Shown one piece after another: positions 1 through 7,230 of a stretch of 27,286 nucleotides of DNA. Under the pieces are notes generated by a model. It did no database searches and had not been told where the DNA came from. It saw only the letters and a program-made list of their open reading frames with translations. Source of the stretch: a virus; IMG/VR virus record IMGVR_UViG_3300046820_002594, positions 1 to 27,286 of that record, one strand, 5' to 3'. The number at the start of each line of letters is the position of its first letter. The first letter of the stretch is position 1. A program made the translations under genes and the position numbers.

Positions 1-2
1 AA

Positions 3-341
3 GGTTCCCGTGCAACCAAGCGCCGCATTGAAGCCCTTCGGGTCGCCAGAATGGCGCAGAAGAAAAGAGCCGCGGCTGCGGCGAATCTTATCGCTAAACA
101 GGCTAAAAATCTTAAAACACAGGCCGACCGTTTAGAGGACAAGGCCGAACTATTAGAGGCCCGTGCCGACAGACTCCAGGCTCATGCCCGTCGCCCCCTG
201 AACGCCCGCGTCCCCGAGTTTGAACCAGAATTTATGAAACAAAAGCGCGAATTAAAAGCGTTCAATAAATCTCTTGAAAATGACTTTAAGAAAGTTATGC
301 GGGAAATCAATACTGCCCGCCAGGAATCTTTTTATATGTAG
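3..341 (+). CDS. Coiled-coil protein, 5' end outside window
   Basis: I do not recognise this protein. The reading frame is open upstream of the first ATG (51) to the window edge, and the upstream residues (RATKRRIEALRVAR just before MAQKKR) have the same basic, helical character, so the true start probably lies outside the window and the ATG at 51 is internal. The visible part is rich in Ala, Lys, Arg and Glu with heptad-like spacing (repeated Leu/Ala near AKNLKTQADRLEDKAELLEARADRL), predicting a long charged coiled coil. No membrane segment or catalytic motif is seen. The next gene starts 14 nt downstream on the same strand. It could be a structural or DNA-binding virion component, but that is a guess. 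Confidence 0.6.
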   Translation, partial: GSRATKRRIEALRVARMAQKKRAAAAANLIAKQAKNLKTQADRLEDKAELLEARADRLQAHARRPLNARVPEFEPEFMKQKRELKAFNKSLENDFKKVMREINTARQESFYM

Positions 342-355
342 GAGCGTATTAGGAG

Positions 356-979
356 ATGTGTTTTACTGCAAAAGATTCACTACTGGGTTATATTATTAAT
401 AGTATATCATCTATACTATTATTTAATATTTCAAATGATGCACAATACAAAGTTATTGCACTATTCTTTTTATTTGTTGGCCAAATGCAAATCTTTGATT
501 TCGCGTTCTGGAAAAATCAAACCTGTGGCGGCGCTAATTCTGTCATAACTCGGCTCGCTATACTATTTAATCATTTGCAGCCTGTTGTTCTTTATTTACT
601 ACAAACTATGTATGGATTTAAACAATCTACTTGGTCTTTGAACATATTAATTGCTTATGTTGTTGTGGGAGTTATTTATACGTTTGGTGCGCTTTTAGGG
701 GTTGATTGTACTTTACCTAATAAGGGTATTATGCAATGGAAATGGAATTTTTTGACGGGGGCACCCATTATGTACGGGCTTTTTATTGCATATTTGATTA
801 GTGCTTCCTTTAATTTTACCGTCAGTCCTGTTAGATATTTGGCTGCTTTGGCTGGCATCTTTACTATAATTGTTGCGCACAAGACGCCTATTTTGAATGC
901 GTCATTCGGAAGAATATGGTGCTATTACGCGGCGTTTGTTCCCTTGGCATTTATCGCTTTGTATTACTTTTCTTCTTAG
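356..979 (+). CDS. Multi-pass membrane protein (MCFS-start family)
   Basis: A 207-residue, strongly hydrophobic protein with about six or seven likely membrane helices (roughly residues 10-25, 32-50, 65-85, 95-113, 130-150, 158-175, 185-205). It starts MCFTAKDSLLGY, like a group of giant-virus and environmental membrane proteins that begin MCFS.ASL and carry a DF.FWKN motif; here the motif is IFDFAFWKNQ at about 46-55, followed by NHLQPVVLY. The function of that group is unknown to me. Its stop overlaps the stop of the convergent gene ending at 976 by four bases. It is more AT-rich than the preceding gene. Confidence 0.75.
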   Translation: MCFTAKDSLLGYIINSISSILLFNISNDAQYKVIALFFLFVGQMQIFDFAFWKNQTCGGANSVITRLAILFNHLQPVVLYLLQTMYGFKQSTWSLNILIAYVVVGVIYTFGALLGVDCTLPNKGIMQWKWNFLTGAPIMYGLFIAYLISASFNFTVSPVRYLAALAGIFTIIVAHKTPILNASFGRIWCYYAAFVPLAFIALYYFSS

Positions 980-1659
980 CTATTCTGACTAAACTGTGTT
1001 GAGAGCCAACCAAATAATTCTGACAATTGTTTATCTGATAAACTATCACCTGGATTATTTGCAACAGGGTCATACCAATAAATATTCCCACCCGCCTTGT
1101 CTTCCTCATGACGCGACCATGCGATTCCTGCTTTTGCAATTCGCAATTCCTGCAGAACTTCTTTGTGTTCCTTCTGCGTATAAGAAGCTTTATAAACACT
1201 TTGAAGTATCTTGAAAACATAATCGGTGTAGGTCGTTGATAATTCCTCAATTGGGGCAAAAAATATGGCGTCCCATGGGCGAATATTCAGAATAGGGGCG
1301 GAGGTTATTAAGACAAACGTTGTCATCTTTGTTAACTTTTGCCAGAGCCCGTCTGGAACTGGGATGTCTTCAGCGACAACGAGGAGGGGCTTGGGCGCAT
1401 AGGTTATATACGTAAGAATTAGCGTCCAGTCCTGGCCGTCTTTGACTTGAAATACTGCATCATACTGCAGGGGCATGTACTTGCTAAGAGCGAAGGCCGT
1501 TTTTGTTAAGAGAATTTTCTTCTTGAACGGCTCCCTTAGGCGCTGAATAGATTCCATAATCGGAGGGTACTTGCCGCTAGGGAAAGGGCCCTGACATAGA
1601 ATTCGTGCCCCGTGAAGATTGGTGCTAAAAGCATCTATTTGCACGGTTTGTGTTTCCAT
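976..1659 (-). CDS. Hypothetical protein, 227 aa
   Basis: I do not recognise this protein. It is soluble in appearance, with alternating hydrophobic strands and helices (for example LILTYITYAPKPLLVVAED and TTFVLITSAPILNI), which suggests an alpha/beta fold, and several Trp residues in the C-terminal third. No known catalytic motif is visible. Start METQTVQ is the first ATG of the frame. It is convergent with and overlaps the membrane protein ending at 979 by four bases. An 85-nt gap separates its start from the divergent gene starting at 1745, so the two probably share a promoter region. Confidence 0.65.
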   Translation of the reverse strand: METQTVQIDAFSTNLHGARILCQGPFPSGKYPPIMESIQRLREPFKKKILLTKTAFALSKYMPLQYDAVFQVKDGQDWTLILTYITYAPKPLLVVAEDIPVPDGLWQKLTKMTTFVLITSAPILNIRPWDAIFFAPIEELSTTYTDYVFKILQSVYKASYTQKEHKEVLQELRIAKAGIAWSRHEEDKAGGNIYWYDPVANNPGDSLSDKQLSELFGWLSTQFSQNS

Positions 1660-1744
1660 TTGCTAGTCTAATTTTGTTTATTATTCTGTCAGTTGAGACG
1701 CAGTCTAAGCATCCTGTTTGTGTTATTATATTTAGTTGCATTAG

Positions 1745-2710
1745 ATGCGAATGGATTATGCTAGATTTCTACCAAAACTGACGGGCTATTTAATTACGGG
1801 CTATGATATAAAATTGTATTGTAAAATGTCAGAATTTAATATTGGTCAGCCAAACTATACTTGTACGTTGTCATTTGGTGGCGGAATGAAAAAGTTTTGT
1901 CTAGTTGCTACATTTAATAATAAAAAACCAAATCAAATTTATATTGACCGTGTAGATAATAATGATTTATGCACTATTGATAATAAACTAAAAACCTATG
2001 AAAAAGGAACAGTTAAACTTGTTAGAATAGCTCTACGTACTATAAAACAGCTATTCCCACATATTAATAAATTAACATTATTTGATGATTCTCAAATATT
2101 ATGCGATGAATCTAACAATCTATTTAAATTAAGTTTATCGTATGACTACATATTAAAATATAATGAGTCTTGGTATCAAAAACAGTTTTCAGCAGAACTT
2201 CCTGGATTTATCTCTAAAGAGTATGTTAAAAATGGAAAGTTTCCTATTGTCAAAGCTGAACCTGGAACAATAATGGATAATTTTATGACATCACTTCTGG
2301 TGTTGGATGAACCTATTATGGATTATTCGCAAATTATAAATTCATACCCGCAGTTTTCAGAATTTGAAACTGAGTACAAAGCTGCCAAGACACCCCGTGA
2401 ATTTATTGGCATTTTGCGTAAAAAACTTGGGGAAGATTTTTGTTTTAAAGTTGGGAAATGGTTAAACCAGTATATGGTGTCTCTGCGTATCAAGTTATCT
2501 CCTGAATATTGGTATATCCCTGCAGAAAAAATACTAGATGTTCCAAAATTTAGCATGACATTAATGAACGAAGTTAATACTAAAAGAATTCTAGATGGTG
2601 GTGGGAGACGAAATACAAAGAAGCATTCTAAGAAATTAGGGTTTCGAATAACGGGAGGGCATACCTTTACAGAGTCATTTATCGGTTCATACGACGAATA
2701 TAACGATTAA
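1745..2710 (+). CDS. Hypothetical protein with basic C-terminal tail, 321 aa
   Basis: Not recognised. A soluble, Lys/Asn/Tyr-rich protein with no obvious membrane segment. Residues 1-110 look beta-rich (CTLSFGGGMKKFCLVATFNN, then a helix KGTVKLVRIALRTIKQLF), the middle is mixed. The C terminus has a glycine-basic tail (GGGRRNTKKHSKK) followed by a short extra segment; a very similar tail, GGKRNKTVKKKYK, ends the amidoligase-like protein at 5446-6897. Two ATGs lie close together (1745 and 1751); either could be used. The gene is AT-rich. Confidence 0.65.
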   Translation: MRMDYARFLPKLTGYLITGYDIKLYCKMSEFNIGQPNYTCTLSFGGGMKKFCLVATFNNKKPNQIYIDRVDNNDLCTIDNKLKTYEKGTVKLVRIALRTIKQLFPHINKLTLFDDSQILCDESNNLFKLSLSYDYILKYNESWYQKQFSAELPGFISKEYVKNGKFPIVKAEPGTIMDNFMTSLLVLDEPIMDYSQIINSYPQFSEFETEYKAAKTPREFIGILRKKLGEDFCFKVGKWLNQYMVSLRIKLSPEYWYIPAEKILDVPKFSMTLMNEVNTKRILDGGGRRNTKKHSKKLGFRITGGHTFTESFIGSYDEYND

Positions 2711-2727
2711 TTCGTTCTTACAAAAAA

Positions 2728-2739
2728 TATGTTAACATA
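2728..2739. repeat. Perfect 12-bp palindrome in a gene gap
   Basis: TATGTTAACATA is self-complementary and sits in the 35-nt gap between the hypothetical gene ending at 2710 and the DUF2177 gene starting at 2746. In mimivirus, palindromic hairpins after stop codons mark transcript 3' ends; this may be such a signal, though the stem is short. Confidence 0.35.
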
Positions 2740-2745
2740 CAATAA

Positions 2746-3099
2746 ATGGCGCCCTATACACAAACCCTTCTCAAAACTGCTGCTGTTATTTTTCTTGTTG
2801 ATATTTTCTGGCTGGCCACGGGTGGTATAGTAGCCCGTAAAATGACAGAACGCATTCAGGGTGAGCCCATTGAATTTCGCTTTCTAAGCGGTGTGATTGT
2901 ATACTTACTCTTGGCATACATGCTTCTGCAAACTAAATCCGCCAAAGAGGCCTTCCTGTACGGCGCGGCTATTTACGGTGTCTACGATTTTACTAATCAT
3001 GCTATCTTAAAACAGTATGATTGGAAATTTGCTATCGCAGACACTCTATGGGGCGGTGTTCTCTTCGTAGTTGCTAGGCACTTACTTAAGGCCTTTTAG
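2746..3099 (+). CDS. DUF2177 family membrane protein
   Basis: A 117-residue protein of four predicted membrane helices (about 7-27, 44-62, 68-85, 95-113). It matches the DUF2177 pattern: an N-terminal helix with VDIFWL, a middle helix with GAAIYGVYDFTNHAIL, and a C-terminal DTLWGGVLF motif. The family is widespread in bacteria and eukaryotic algae and also occurs in giant viruses; its function is unknown. Full length for the family. It is convergent with the minus-strand gene ending at 3110, with a 10-nt gap. Confidence 0.85.
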   Translation: MAPYTQTLLKTAAVIFLVDIFWLATGGIVARKMTERIQGEPIEFRFLSGVIVYLLLAYMLLQTKSAKEAFLYGAAIYGVYDFTNHAILKQYDWKFAIADTLWGGVLFVVARHLLKAF

Positions 3100-3109
3100 G
3101 TTGGCAGCG

Positions 3110-3535
3110 CTAAAATACAATATGTCTACCATATGGTTGCAGAAATAGCCATAGTTTAAAAATATATATGAGCAGCATAACATATGCGACGCATGTAATT
3201 TGATAAGGAATACCATCATCTTTTGTTTGAAGTTCCCCCACTTGGTGCTGAAGCTCTGCAATCCTTTCTTCGAGTTCACGCTTATCACTTTCTAGCTGGG
3301 CAGTTTGCTCAAGAAGTGAAACGGACCTTTCAAGTAGCTCAATTTTCTCTTCAAGCATCTTTTTCTGAAATACGACATGAAGCTCTTTTAGGACCTCTTG
3401 TGGTAGTGATTGAGACGCGCTATTGGGTAGTTGAGGGGGAGAGGGGGGTGAAATGGCTGACATTTCTTGTGCAATTTTTTTTACCTGGTTGAGGAGTTCT
3501 TCAGATTCGTGAATATTATCATACATCTCAGACAT
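3110..3535 (-). CDS. Tail-anchored coiled-coil protein
   Basis: Unrecognised 141-residue protein. Residues 1-30 are acidic, about 28-45 form a Pro/Ser linker (SPPSPPQLPNS), about 55-108 form a strongly predicted coiled coil (KIELLERSVSLLEQTAQLESDKRELEERIAEL), and about 113-135 form one hydrophobic helix (ITCVAYVMLLIYIFKLWLFL) near the end, so it is probably a tail-anchored membrane protein facing the cytoplasm or virion interior. It is the last of three small minus-strand genes (4303, 3979, 3535 starts) of similar design. A TTTAAGT box lies 30 nt upstream of the start. Confidence 0.65.
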   Translation of the reverse strand: MSEMYDNIHESEELLNQVKKIAQEMSAISPPSPPQLPNSASQSLPQEVLKELHVVFQKKMLEEKIELLERSVSLLEQTAQLESDKRELEERIAELQHQVGELQTKDDGIPYQITCVAYVMLLIYIFKLWLFLQPYGRHIVF

Positions 3536-3565
3536 TTGTTATTATACTAATAATTGTGCAATGTA

Positions 3566-3572
3566 TTTAAGT
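3566..3572 (-). promoter_or_regulatory. ACTTAAA box upstream of coiled-coil gene
   Basis: ACTTAAA on the minus strand, 30 nt upstream of the ATG at 3535. Similar CTTAA-core boxes occur 25-32 nt before the starts at 3979, 4303 and 11211 and farther upstream of several tRNA units, so it may be a late-type promoter core of this virus. Confidence 0.4.
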
Positions 3573-3595
3573 TCTCATGGTTGTGCTGTTGGTTC

Positions 3596-3979
3596 TTATA
3601 CAGAGCAGGAACATACATCTTCATAGAGCATAGCATGTACCATGAAATAGAGTTTTAGTCCATAAACCGCAGTTAGAGCAAGGGCGGCAAGATTTACTGG
3701 AAGGGATGTATGAGTTTGGTGGCTAATTACAATCGTTTGTGTGCAGCAGTCTTCCTCGGCGGTGGGGAGGGGAATCTCTTCTTCTTGGGGAGCAGGCTCT
3801 TCATTCTTTACAACTGTGGGAGGCGCGGAATCAGCCGCAACCTTCGGGCGGCGTCTCTTCGCCTTAGTCTCTTGTACAGGTGTGGCGATTTCTACAGTCT
3901 TACTTTCATCTTGTACTTGAGGTTGTTCAGTGGGGGTGGCGGCGGGGGTATTTTTAGTCTTTTTCGTGGGGGAAGGCAT
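3596..3979 (-). CDS. Small Pro/Lys-rich protein with C-terminal membrane helix
   Basis: Unrecognised. From the second ATG (MPSPTKKTKN) the product is 127 residues: a long low-complexity, charged and Pro/Thr/Glu-rich region with a basic patch (KAKRRRPK), then a hydrophobic helix near the C terminus (LAALALTAVYGLKLYFMVHAML) and a Cys-containing end. I prefer the start at 3979 over 4000 because a CTTAA-core box then falls 28 nt upstream, as for the neighbouring genes. Probably a tail-anchored protein. Confidence 0.6.
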   Translation of the reverse strand: MPSPTKKTKNTPAATPTEQPQVQDESKTVEIATPVQETKAKRRRPKVAADSAPPTVVKNEEPAPQEEEIPLPTAEEDCCTQTIVISHQTHTSLPVNLAALALTAVYGLKLYFMVHAMLYEDVCSCSV

Positions 3980-4007
3980 ACTTATGATATCTAATTTCAA
4001 TTATGTG

Positions 4008-4014
4008 TTTAAGC
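4008..4014 (-). promoter_or_regulatory. GCTTAAA box
   Basis: GCTTAAA on the minus strand, 28 nt upstream of the ATG at 3979. Same core and spacing as the boxes upstream of the genes starting at 3535 and 4303. Confidence 0.35.
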
Positions 4015-4018
4015 TCTC

Positions 4019-4303
4019 TTATTGGGCTTCAAGTTGCAGGGCTATTTGTTTTGCCTCTCCCTTACTTGTTAAATATACATACTCTTTCATGAGTTCTCCT
4101 TTCAAAATCTCTGCGTCTTCGACTATTTTTGCTAATTCTCGTTCTTCTTTGCGCAAGTATTCGACCTTTGCAAGAAGAGACGGAAATGTTCTTGGACGTT
4201 GTTCAATCACCGCTAGTCTTTTTTCCAAAGAGTTCCCAATAATCTGAAAAAATGTGGCTGGCATTCTCATCGCTTTTAGTGGGTTATCTGTAAAGTCAGT
4301 CAT
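4019..4303 (-). CDS. Small helical protein, 94 aa
   Basis: Not recognised. Starting at MTDFTDNPLKAM the protein is 94 residues, largely helical and charged, with a probable coiled coil in the second half (LAKVEYLRKEERELAKIVEDAEILKGEL). The frame stays open upstream to 4387, but that extension (RRQHTPPVYGF...) crosses the divergent SppA promoter region and has no coding look. A GCTTAAG box lies 25 nt before the chosen start. No membrane segment is seen. Confidence 0.55.
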   Translation of the reverse strand: MTDFTDNPLKAMRMPATFFQIIGNSLEKRLAVIEQRPRTFPSLLAKVEYLRKEERELAKIVEDAEILKGELMKEYVYLTSKGEAKQIALQLEAQ

Positions 4304-4328
4304 GGTTAGTATTAACTGGCGTGCGGGC

Positions 4329-4335
4329 CTTAAGC
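4329..4335 (-). promoter_or_regulatory. GCTTAAG box
   Basis: GCTTAAG on the minus strand, 25 nt upstream of the ATG at 4303. Part of the recurrent CTTAA-core set. Confidence 0.3.
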
Positions 4336-4344
4336 AGGAGGAAA

Positions 4345-4352
4345 AAAATTGA
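4345..4352 (+). promoter_or_regulatory. AAAATTGA early-type promoter of SppA-like gene
   Basis: An exact AAAATTGA, the mimivirus early promoter motif, within an A-rich run. It ends 53 nt before the ATG at 4406, in the distance range known for mimivirus early genes. It supports 4406 rather than a more upstream non-ATG start. Confidence 0.6.
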
Positions 4353-4405
4353 AATCCGTAGACGGGGGGGGTGTGTTGCCGCCGCAAGTTGATTATTATT
4401 CCAAG

Positions 4406-5194
4406 ATGCCTTTCTGTTATTCTCGCAAAATGTTTATTCCCGTGCTGACGCTGGATGATGTTATTTCAAACGATTTCTACAAAAAGCAGAAAAAGCTAAT
4501 CGATGACGCCTTTAAGAATTCTGATACAAAGGCTATTGCAGTTATCATTAATTCTCCTGGGGGTAGCCCTGTACAGTCTGAACTTATCTACAAACGCATT
4601 CGTAGTCTTGCTAAGGAGAAGGATGTTCGGATTCTTACTTTCATCGAGGATGTTGGAGCTTCGGGTGGCTATATGGTAGCCCTTGTAGGCGACGAGATTT
4701 ATGCATCGGCTTGTTCAATTGTTGGTAGTATTGGAGTTATTTCAAGTGGATTTGGTCTACATGAATTTATTAAGCGCCATGGAATTGAGCGGCGCGTATA
4801 TGCCCAGGGTGAAAACAAGGGACTTCTTGACCCCTTTCTGCCCCAAAGGGAGGAGGACGTTGAAATTCTAAATGCAGTTGGAAAGGATGTACATACCGAG
4901 TTTATTAATCTTGTAAAGGAGCGACGCGGTGATAAACTTGTTTGCAGTCCCGCTGACCTATTCACTGGTAAAATCTGGTCTGGTCGAAAGGCGGCTGAGA
5001 TTGGTCTAATTGATGGCATTGGAGATATTCACTCTGTTCTTGAGTCCAAATACGGAAAGAATATTGAACTGAAATATATTACGGAGTCTAAGACTCTGCT
5101 GGGGGCTCTACGCAGCGGACTGGGTATTATTTGGTCATTTGTCAACTACATTCAAATGTATGCGGGGGTGGGGATTAGTATGCTGATGCCATAA
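4406..5194 (+). CDS. S49 family (SppA/SohB-like) serine peptidase
   Basis: A 262-residue ClpP-fold peptidase of family S49, which cleaves signal peptides and other peptides in or near membranes using a Ser-Lys dyad. Seen here: an oxyanion-loop region IINSPGGSP (residues about 47-55), the nucleophile motif DVGASGGYMVAL with Ser86, the CSIVGSIGVI strand, and the general-base Lys138 in GENKGLLDPF. The length fits short single-domain (SohB or half-SppA) forms. There is no clear N-terminal signal anchor; a hydrophobic segment at the extreme C terminus (GLGIIWSFVNYIQMYAGVGI) may contact a membrane. The frame is open upstream to 4349 without ATG, and an early promoter motif lies at 4345. The stop codon lies inside the first 30-bp tandem repeat unit, so the repeat array defines the protein end. 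Confidence 0.9.
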   Translation: MPFCYSRKMFIPVLTLDDVISNDFYKKQKKLIDDAFKNSDTKAIAVIINSPGGSPVQSELIYKRIRSLAKEKDVRILTFIEDVGASGGYMVALVGDEIYASACSIVGSIGVISSGFGLHEFIKRHGIERRVYAQGENKGLLDPFLPQREEDVEILNAVGKDVHTEFINLVKERRGDKLVCSPADLFTGKIWSGRKAAEIGLIDGIGDIHSVLESKYGKNIELKYITESKTLLGALRSGLGIIWSFVNYIQMYAGVGISMLMP

Positions 5195-5441
5195 AGGCGC
5201 CATTATTGAAAGTTTATGCCATAAAGGCGCCATTATTGAAAGTTTATGCCATAAAGGCGCCATTATTGAAAGTTTATGCCATAAAGGCTCCATATTTGAA
5301 AATTTATGCCATAAAGGCTCCATATTTGAAAATTTATGCCATAAAGGCGCCATTATTGAAAGTTTATGCCATAAAGGCTCCATATTTGAAAATTTATGCC
5401 ATAAAGGCTCCATATTTGAAAATTTATGCCATAAAGGCGCC
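5186..5441. repeat. 30-bp tandem repeat array, eight units
   Basis: Eight complete 30-bp units (5191-5430) plus partial copies at both ends (ATGCC before, ATAAAGGCGCC after). Two unit types differ at fixed positions: A contains GGCGCCATTATTGAAAG, B contains GGCTCCATATTTGAAAA; the order is A A A B B A B B then a partial A. The array fills the gap between convergent stops at 5194 and 5446 and supplies the stop codon of the peptidase gene. Because 30 is a multiple of three, two plus-strand frames and one minus-strand frame stay open through it and would give decapeptide repeats, which I regard as a side effect. Unit A contains the palindrome GGCGCC, and each unit can form a small ATAAA/TTTAT hairpin. 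Confidence 0.95.
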
Positions 5442-5445
5442 GCTT

Positions 5446-6897
5446 TTATTTACGTTGAGTTTTGCGTCTAGATTTATATTTTTTCTTTACAGTTTTATTG
5501 CGTTTTCCTCCAAAAAGGGGTTTATATCTATTTTCATAATTTAATGCCCTTGCCGCATTATTATTATCGTTATTATTGACATTTGCAATGGGTTGTGTCT
5601 TATTAGTTAATTTAATTTGCTTGTCTCTCGCAATTTCATTCGCCGTCTTATGCAATATATCTAGAGCTGTAAATACATGCGTTATTAATTTGCGAATCTC
5701 GGATTCACCCTCAAATAATCTGAATTCAAGAAGAAATGGCGATTTACGCTTAATACCCTTATATTTAAATTCTATATAGTTATCTTTTGTCATTATACGA
5801 TTTATTATCTCATTTTTATTCGTGTTCGGTTTATTTGGACCTAAAAGTGGAACATTGCGCAGAGTATGCTTATTAAATGCTTCTACTGCATTAAGATTAC
5901 TTAGTTTCATCCTTTTAAAGAATTCAAGATTTCTATACAGAGGGCGGGCATAATCTTTATACGTAGGGTGATTAAACTGTGTAAAATAATTGGCAGGCGC
6001 CCTTGCCATCCCTCTTGGTCTTACTGCAGTAAAAATATCCTTTTCTACTTTTATATAATTCCTTAAAAGCCGATTTAAAAATGGGGGCTCCGCAATTGCA
6101 ATATATTTTTCATATACTTTATTATACAATGACGCATTTACATGAAATCCCATTGAGTAGTTTTGTATGAAACACTTTGGTCTATCCAGACCATATAGAG
6201 ATAATAATGGATACAGTGCTTCATATATTTTATCTTTTGTTGGATATTCATCTATTGTTAAAATTGGTGTCACGCATTCAAATCTAAATGAGTCTATATC
6301 AGGAACGCCCGCTGCTTCTTTATTGTTAAATGTTGTATATCTATCATCACCACAGACAATTGACTTGTCTTCTACAAAAAGAGGGAGTTCATATGAATTT
6401 CCCTGCTCCTTTATTTGAAATACTTTGGCTTGAATTTCGTCATGTTGACTGCTTACTCCATATCTCTCAAGTCCTGCTTTTGTAAATTCCCAGTCATTCA
6501 TTTCTAGATATGACATGCCTGAATGTTTTGGATTTTCCATATCATAGTAGTATGTTTCAAGTTCTTCATCTTTCCAACTTTCAATAAGTAAATATTTGTA
6601 CTTTTCGGCCAAATCTTCAAAATATGGTGATTTTGTTATTATACTTTGATAGTACAGGTCAAATTTATCCTTAAAAGTCATTGTTAGATTCATACTACGT
6701 AGAATATTTATGCGTTCCTTTTGACTTTTTGAACCATAACTGATGCATCCTGGACTTAATTTTATGCACGCCTCGAGCTCTACACCAAATCTGGTTTCCA
6801 ATTCTTTTGGCGGAGACCATCTATAATGCTCTTTTTGCGTGTTCATTTCTGTTGTTATGAATAATGTCTCATTAATGTTCTTAAGAGCATTATTCAT
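5446..6897 (-). CDS. Putative amidoligase (COOH-NH2 ligase fold)
   Basis: A 483-residue protein resembling the amidoligase_2 family, ATP-dependent enzymes of glutamine-synthetase/gamma-glutamyl-cysteine-ligase fold that form amide bonds between carboxylates and amines. Visible motifs in order: FGVELEACI (37-45, the GxExE metal/ATP strand), VEDKSIVCG (about 175-183), RFECVTPIL (205-213, like E.VSPIL), GFHVNASL (250-257, like G.HVH.S), a basic RPRGMARAPANY segment (about 293-304) and a late EFRLFEGESE strand. The C terminus is a Gly-basic tail (GGKRNKTVKKKYK). Substrate is unknown; peptide tagging or cell-wall-like modification are family possibilities. It is convergent with the peptidase gene across the tandem repeats and has a hairpin just upstream of its start. 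Confidence 0.7.
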   Translation of the reverse strand: MNNALKNINETLFITTEMNTQKEHYRWSPPKELETRFGVELEACIKLSPGCISYGSKSQKERINILRSMNLTMTFKDKFDLYYQSIITKSPYFEDLAEKYKYLLIESWKDEELETYYYDMENPKHSGMSYLEMNDWEFTKAGLERYGVSSQHDEIQAKVFQIKEQGNSYELPLFVEDKSIVCGDDRYTTFNNKEAAGVPDIDSFRFECVTPILTIDEYPTKDKIYEALYPLLSLYGLDRPKCFIQNYSMGFHVNASLYNKVYEKYIAIAEPPFLNRLLRNYIKVEKDIFTAVRPRGMARAPANYFTQFNHPTYKDYARPLYRNLEFFKRMKLSNLNAVEAFNKHTLRNVPLLGPNKPNTNKNEIINRIMTKDNYIEFKYKGIKRKSPFLLEFRLFEGESEIRKLITHVFTALDILHKTANEIARDKQIKLTNKTQPIANVNNNDNNNAARALNYENRYKPLFGGKRNKTVKKKYKSRRKTQRK

Positions 6898-6903
6898 TTG
6901 GGC

Positions 6904-6919
6904 CCTACTTTTATGTAGG
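6904..6919 (-). terminator. Intergenic hairpin CCTAC-N6-GTAGG
   Basis: A perfect 5-bp stem with a 6-nt loop lies between the stop of the 81-residue gene (6923) and the start of the amidoligase gene (6897). Its place just after a stop codon fits the mimivirus-style hairpin that marks transcript 3' ends. Confidence 0.45.
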
Positions 6920-6922
6920 AAA

Positions 6923-7168
6923 TTATTCGATTAGCTCGGCGCCCGAATATTCTATCCAATCCTTTAGGGTGAAGAAGCAGAAGTCGTCGGGTAGATACCA
7001 GTCCTTGAATATGAGCTGATAGTGCCCTTCGCGGCCAACAACTTTATATATCGGGTCGTTAGTCCAATCTCTATTTGTGAACTCGCGGGTCATAATCTCT
7101 AGAAATTGCTCAACAGTGTGTATTGTAGACTCATTCGCACCGATTCCATCATAGCGTATTTTTGTCAT
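6923..7168 (-). CDS. Hypothetical protein, 81 aa
   Basis: Not recognised. A small acidic protein rich in Asp, Glu, Trp and Phe (DWTNDPIYKVVGREGHYQLIF, then DWYLPDDFCFFTLKDWIEY), probably a compact alpha/beta domain. No membrane helix or metal motif. It lies in the minus-strand run 5446-11211 and is followed 25 nt downstream by the amidoligase start with a hairpin in between. The frame is clean and composition fits neighbouring genes. Confidence 0.55.
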   Translation of the reverse strand: MTKIRYDGIGANESTIHTVEQFLEIMTREFTNRDWTNDPIYKVVGREGHYQLIFKDWYLPDDFCFFTLKDWIEYSGAELIE

Positions 7169-7230
7169 TTGTCTACTATTTGCGAGGGGAATTTAGGTTG
7201 AGTTATTTGGCTATATTATGAAGGTGTATT

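Noticed and set aside
4349-4405. N-terminal extension of the SppA-like protein
   Set aside because: No ATG in this stretch, it overlaps the early-type promoter motif and the residues (SVDGGGVLPP) do not look like a signal anchor.
5135-5413. Minus-strand open frame of 92 codons with MAPLWHKLSI decapeptide repeats
   Set aside because: Same cause as above; its end runs antisense into the SppA-like gene. Kept only as a remark in the repeat finding.
5186-5441. CRISPR-like array
   Set aside because: Units are directly contiguous with no variable spacers and the organism is a eukaryotic virus; it is a plain tandem repeat.
5206-5544. Plus-strand open frame of 112 codons with KVYAIKAPLL decapeptide repeats
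   Set aside because: It is a product of the 30-bp repeat length being a multiple of three; its non-repeat end overlaps the amidoligase gene antisense, and no promoter or other coding sign is seen.
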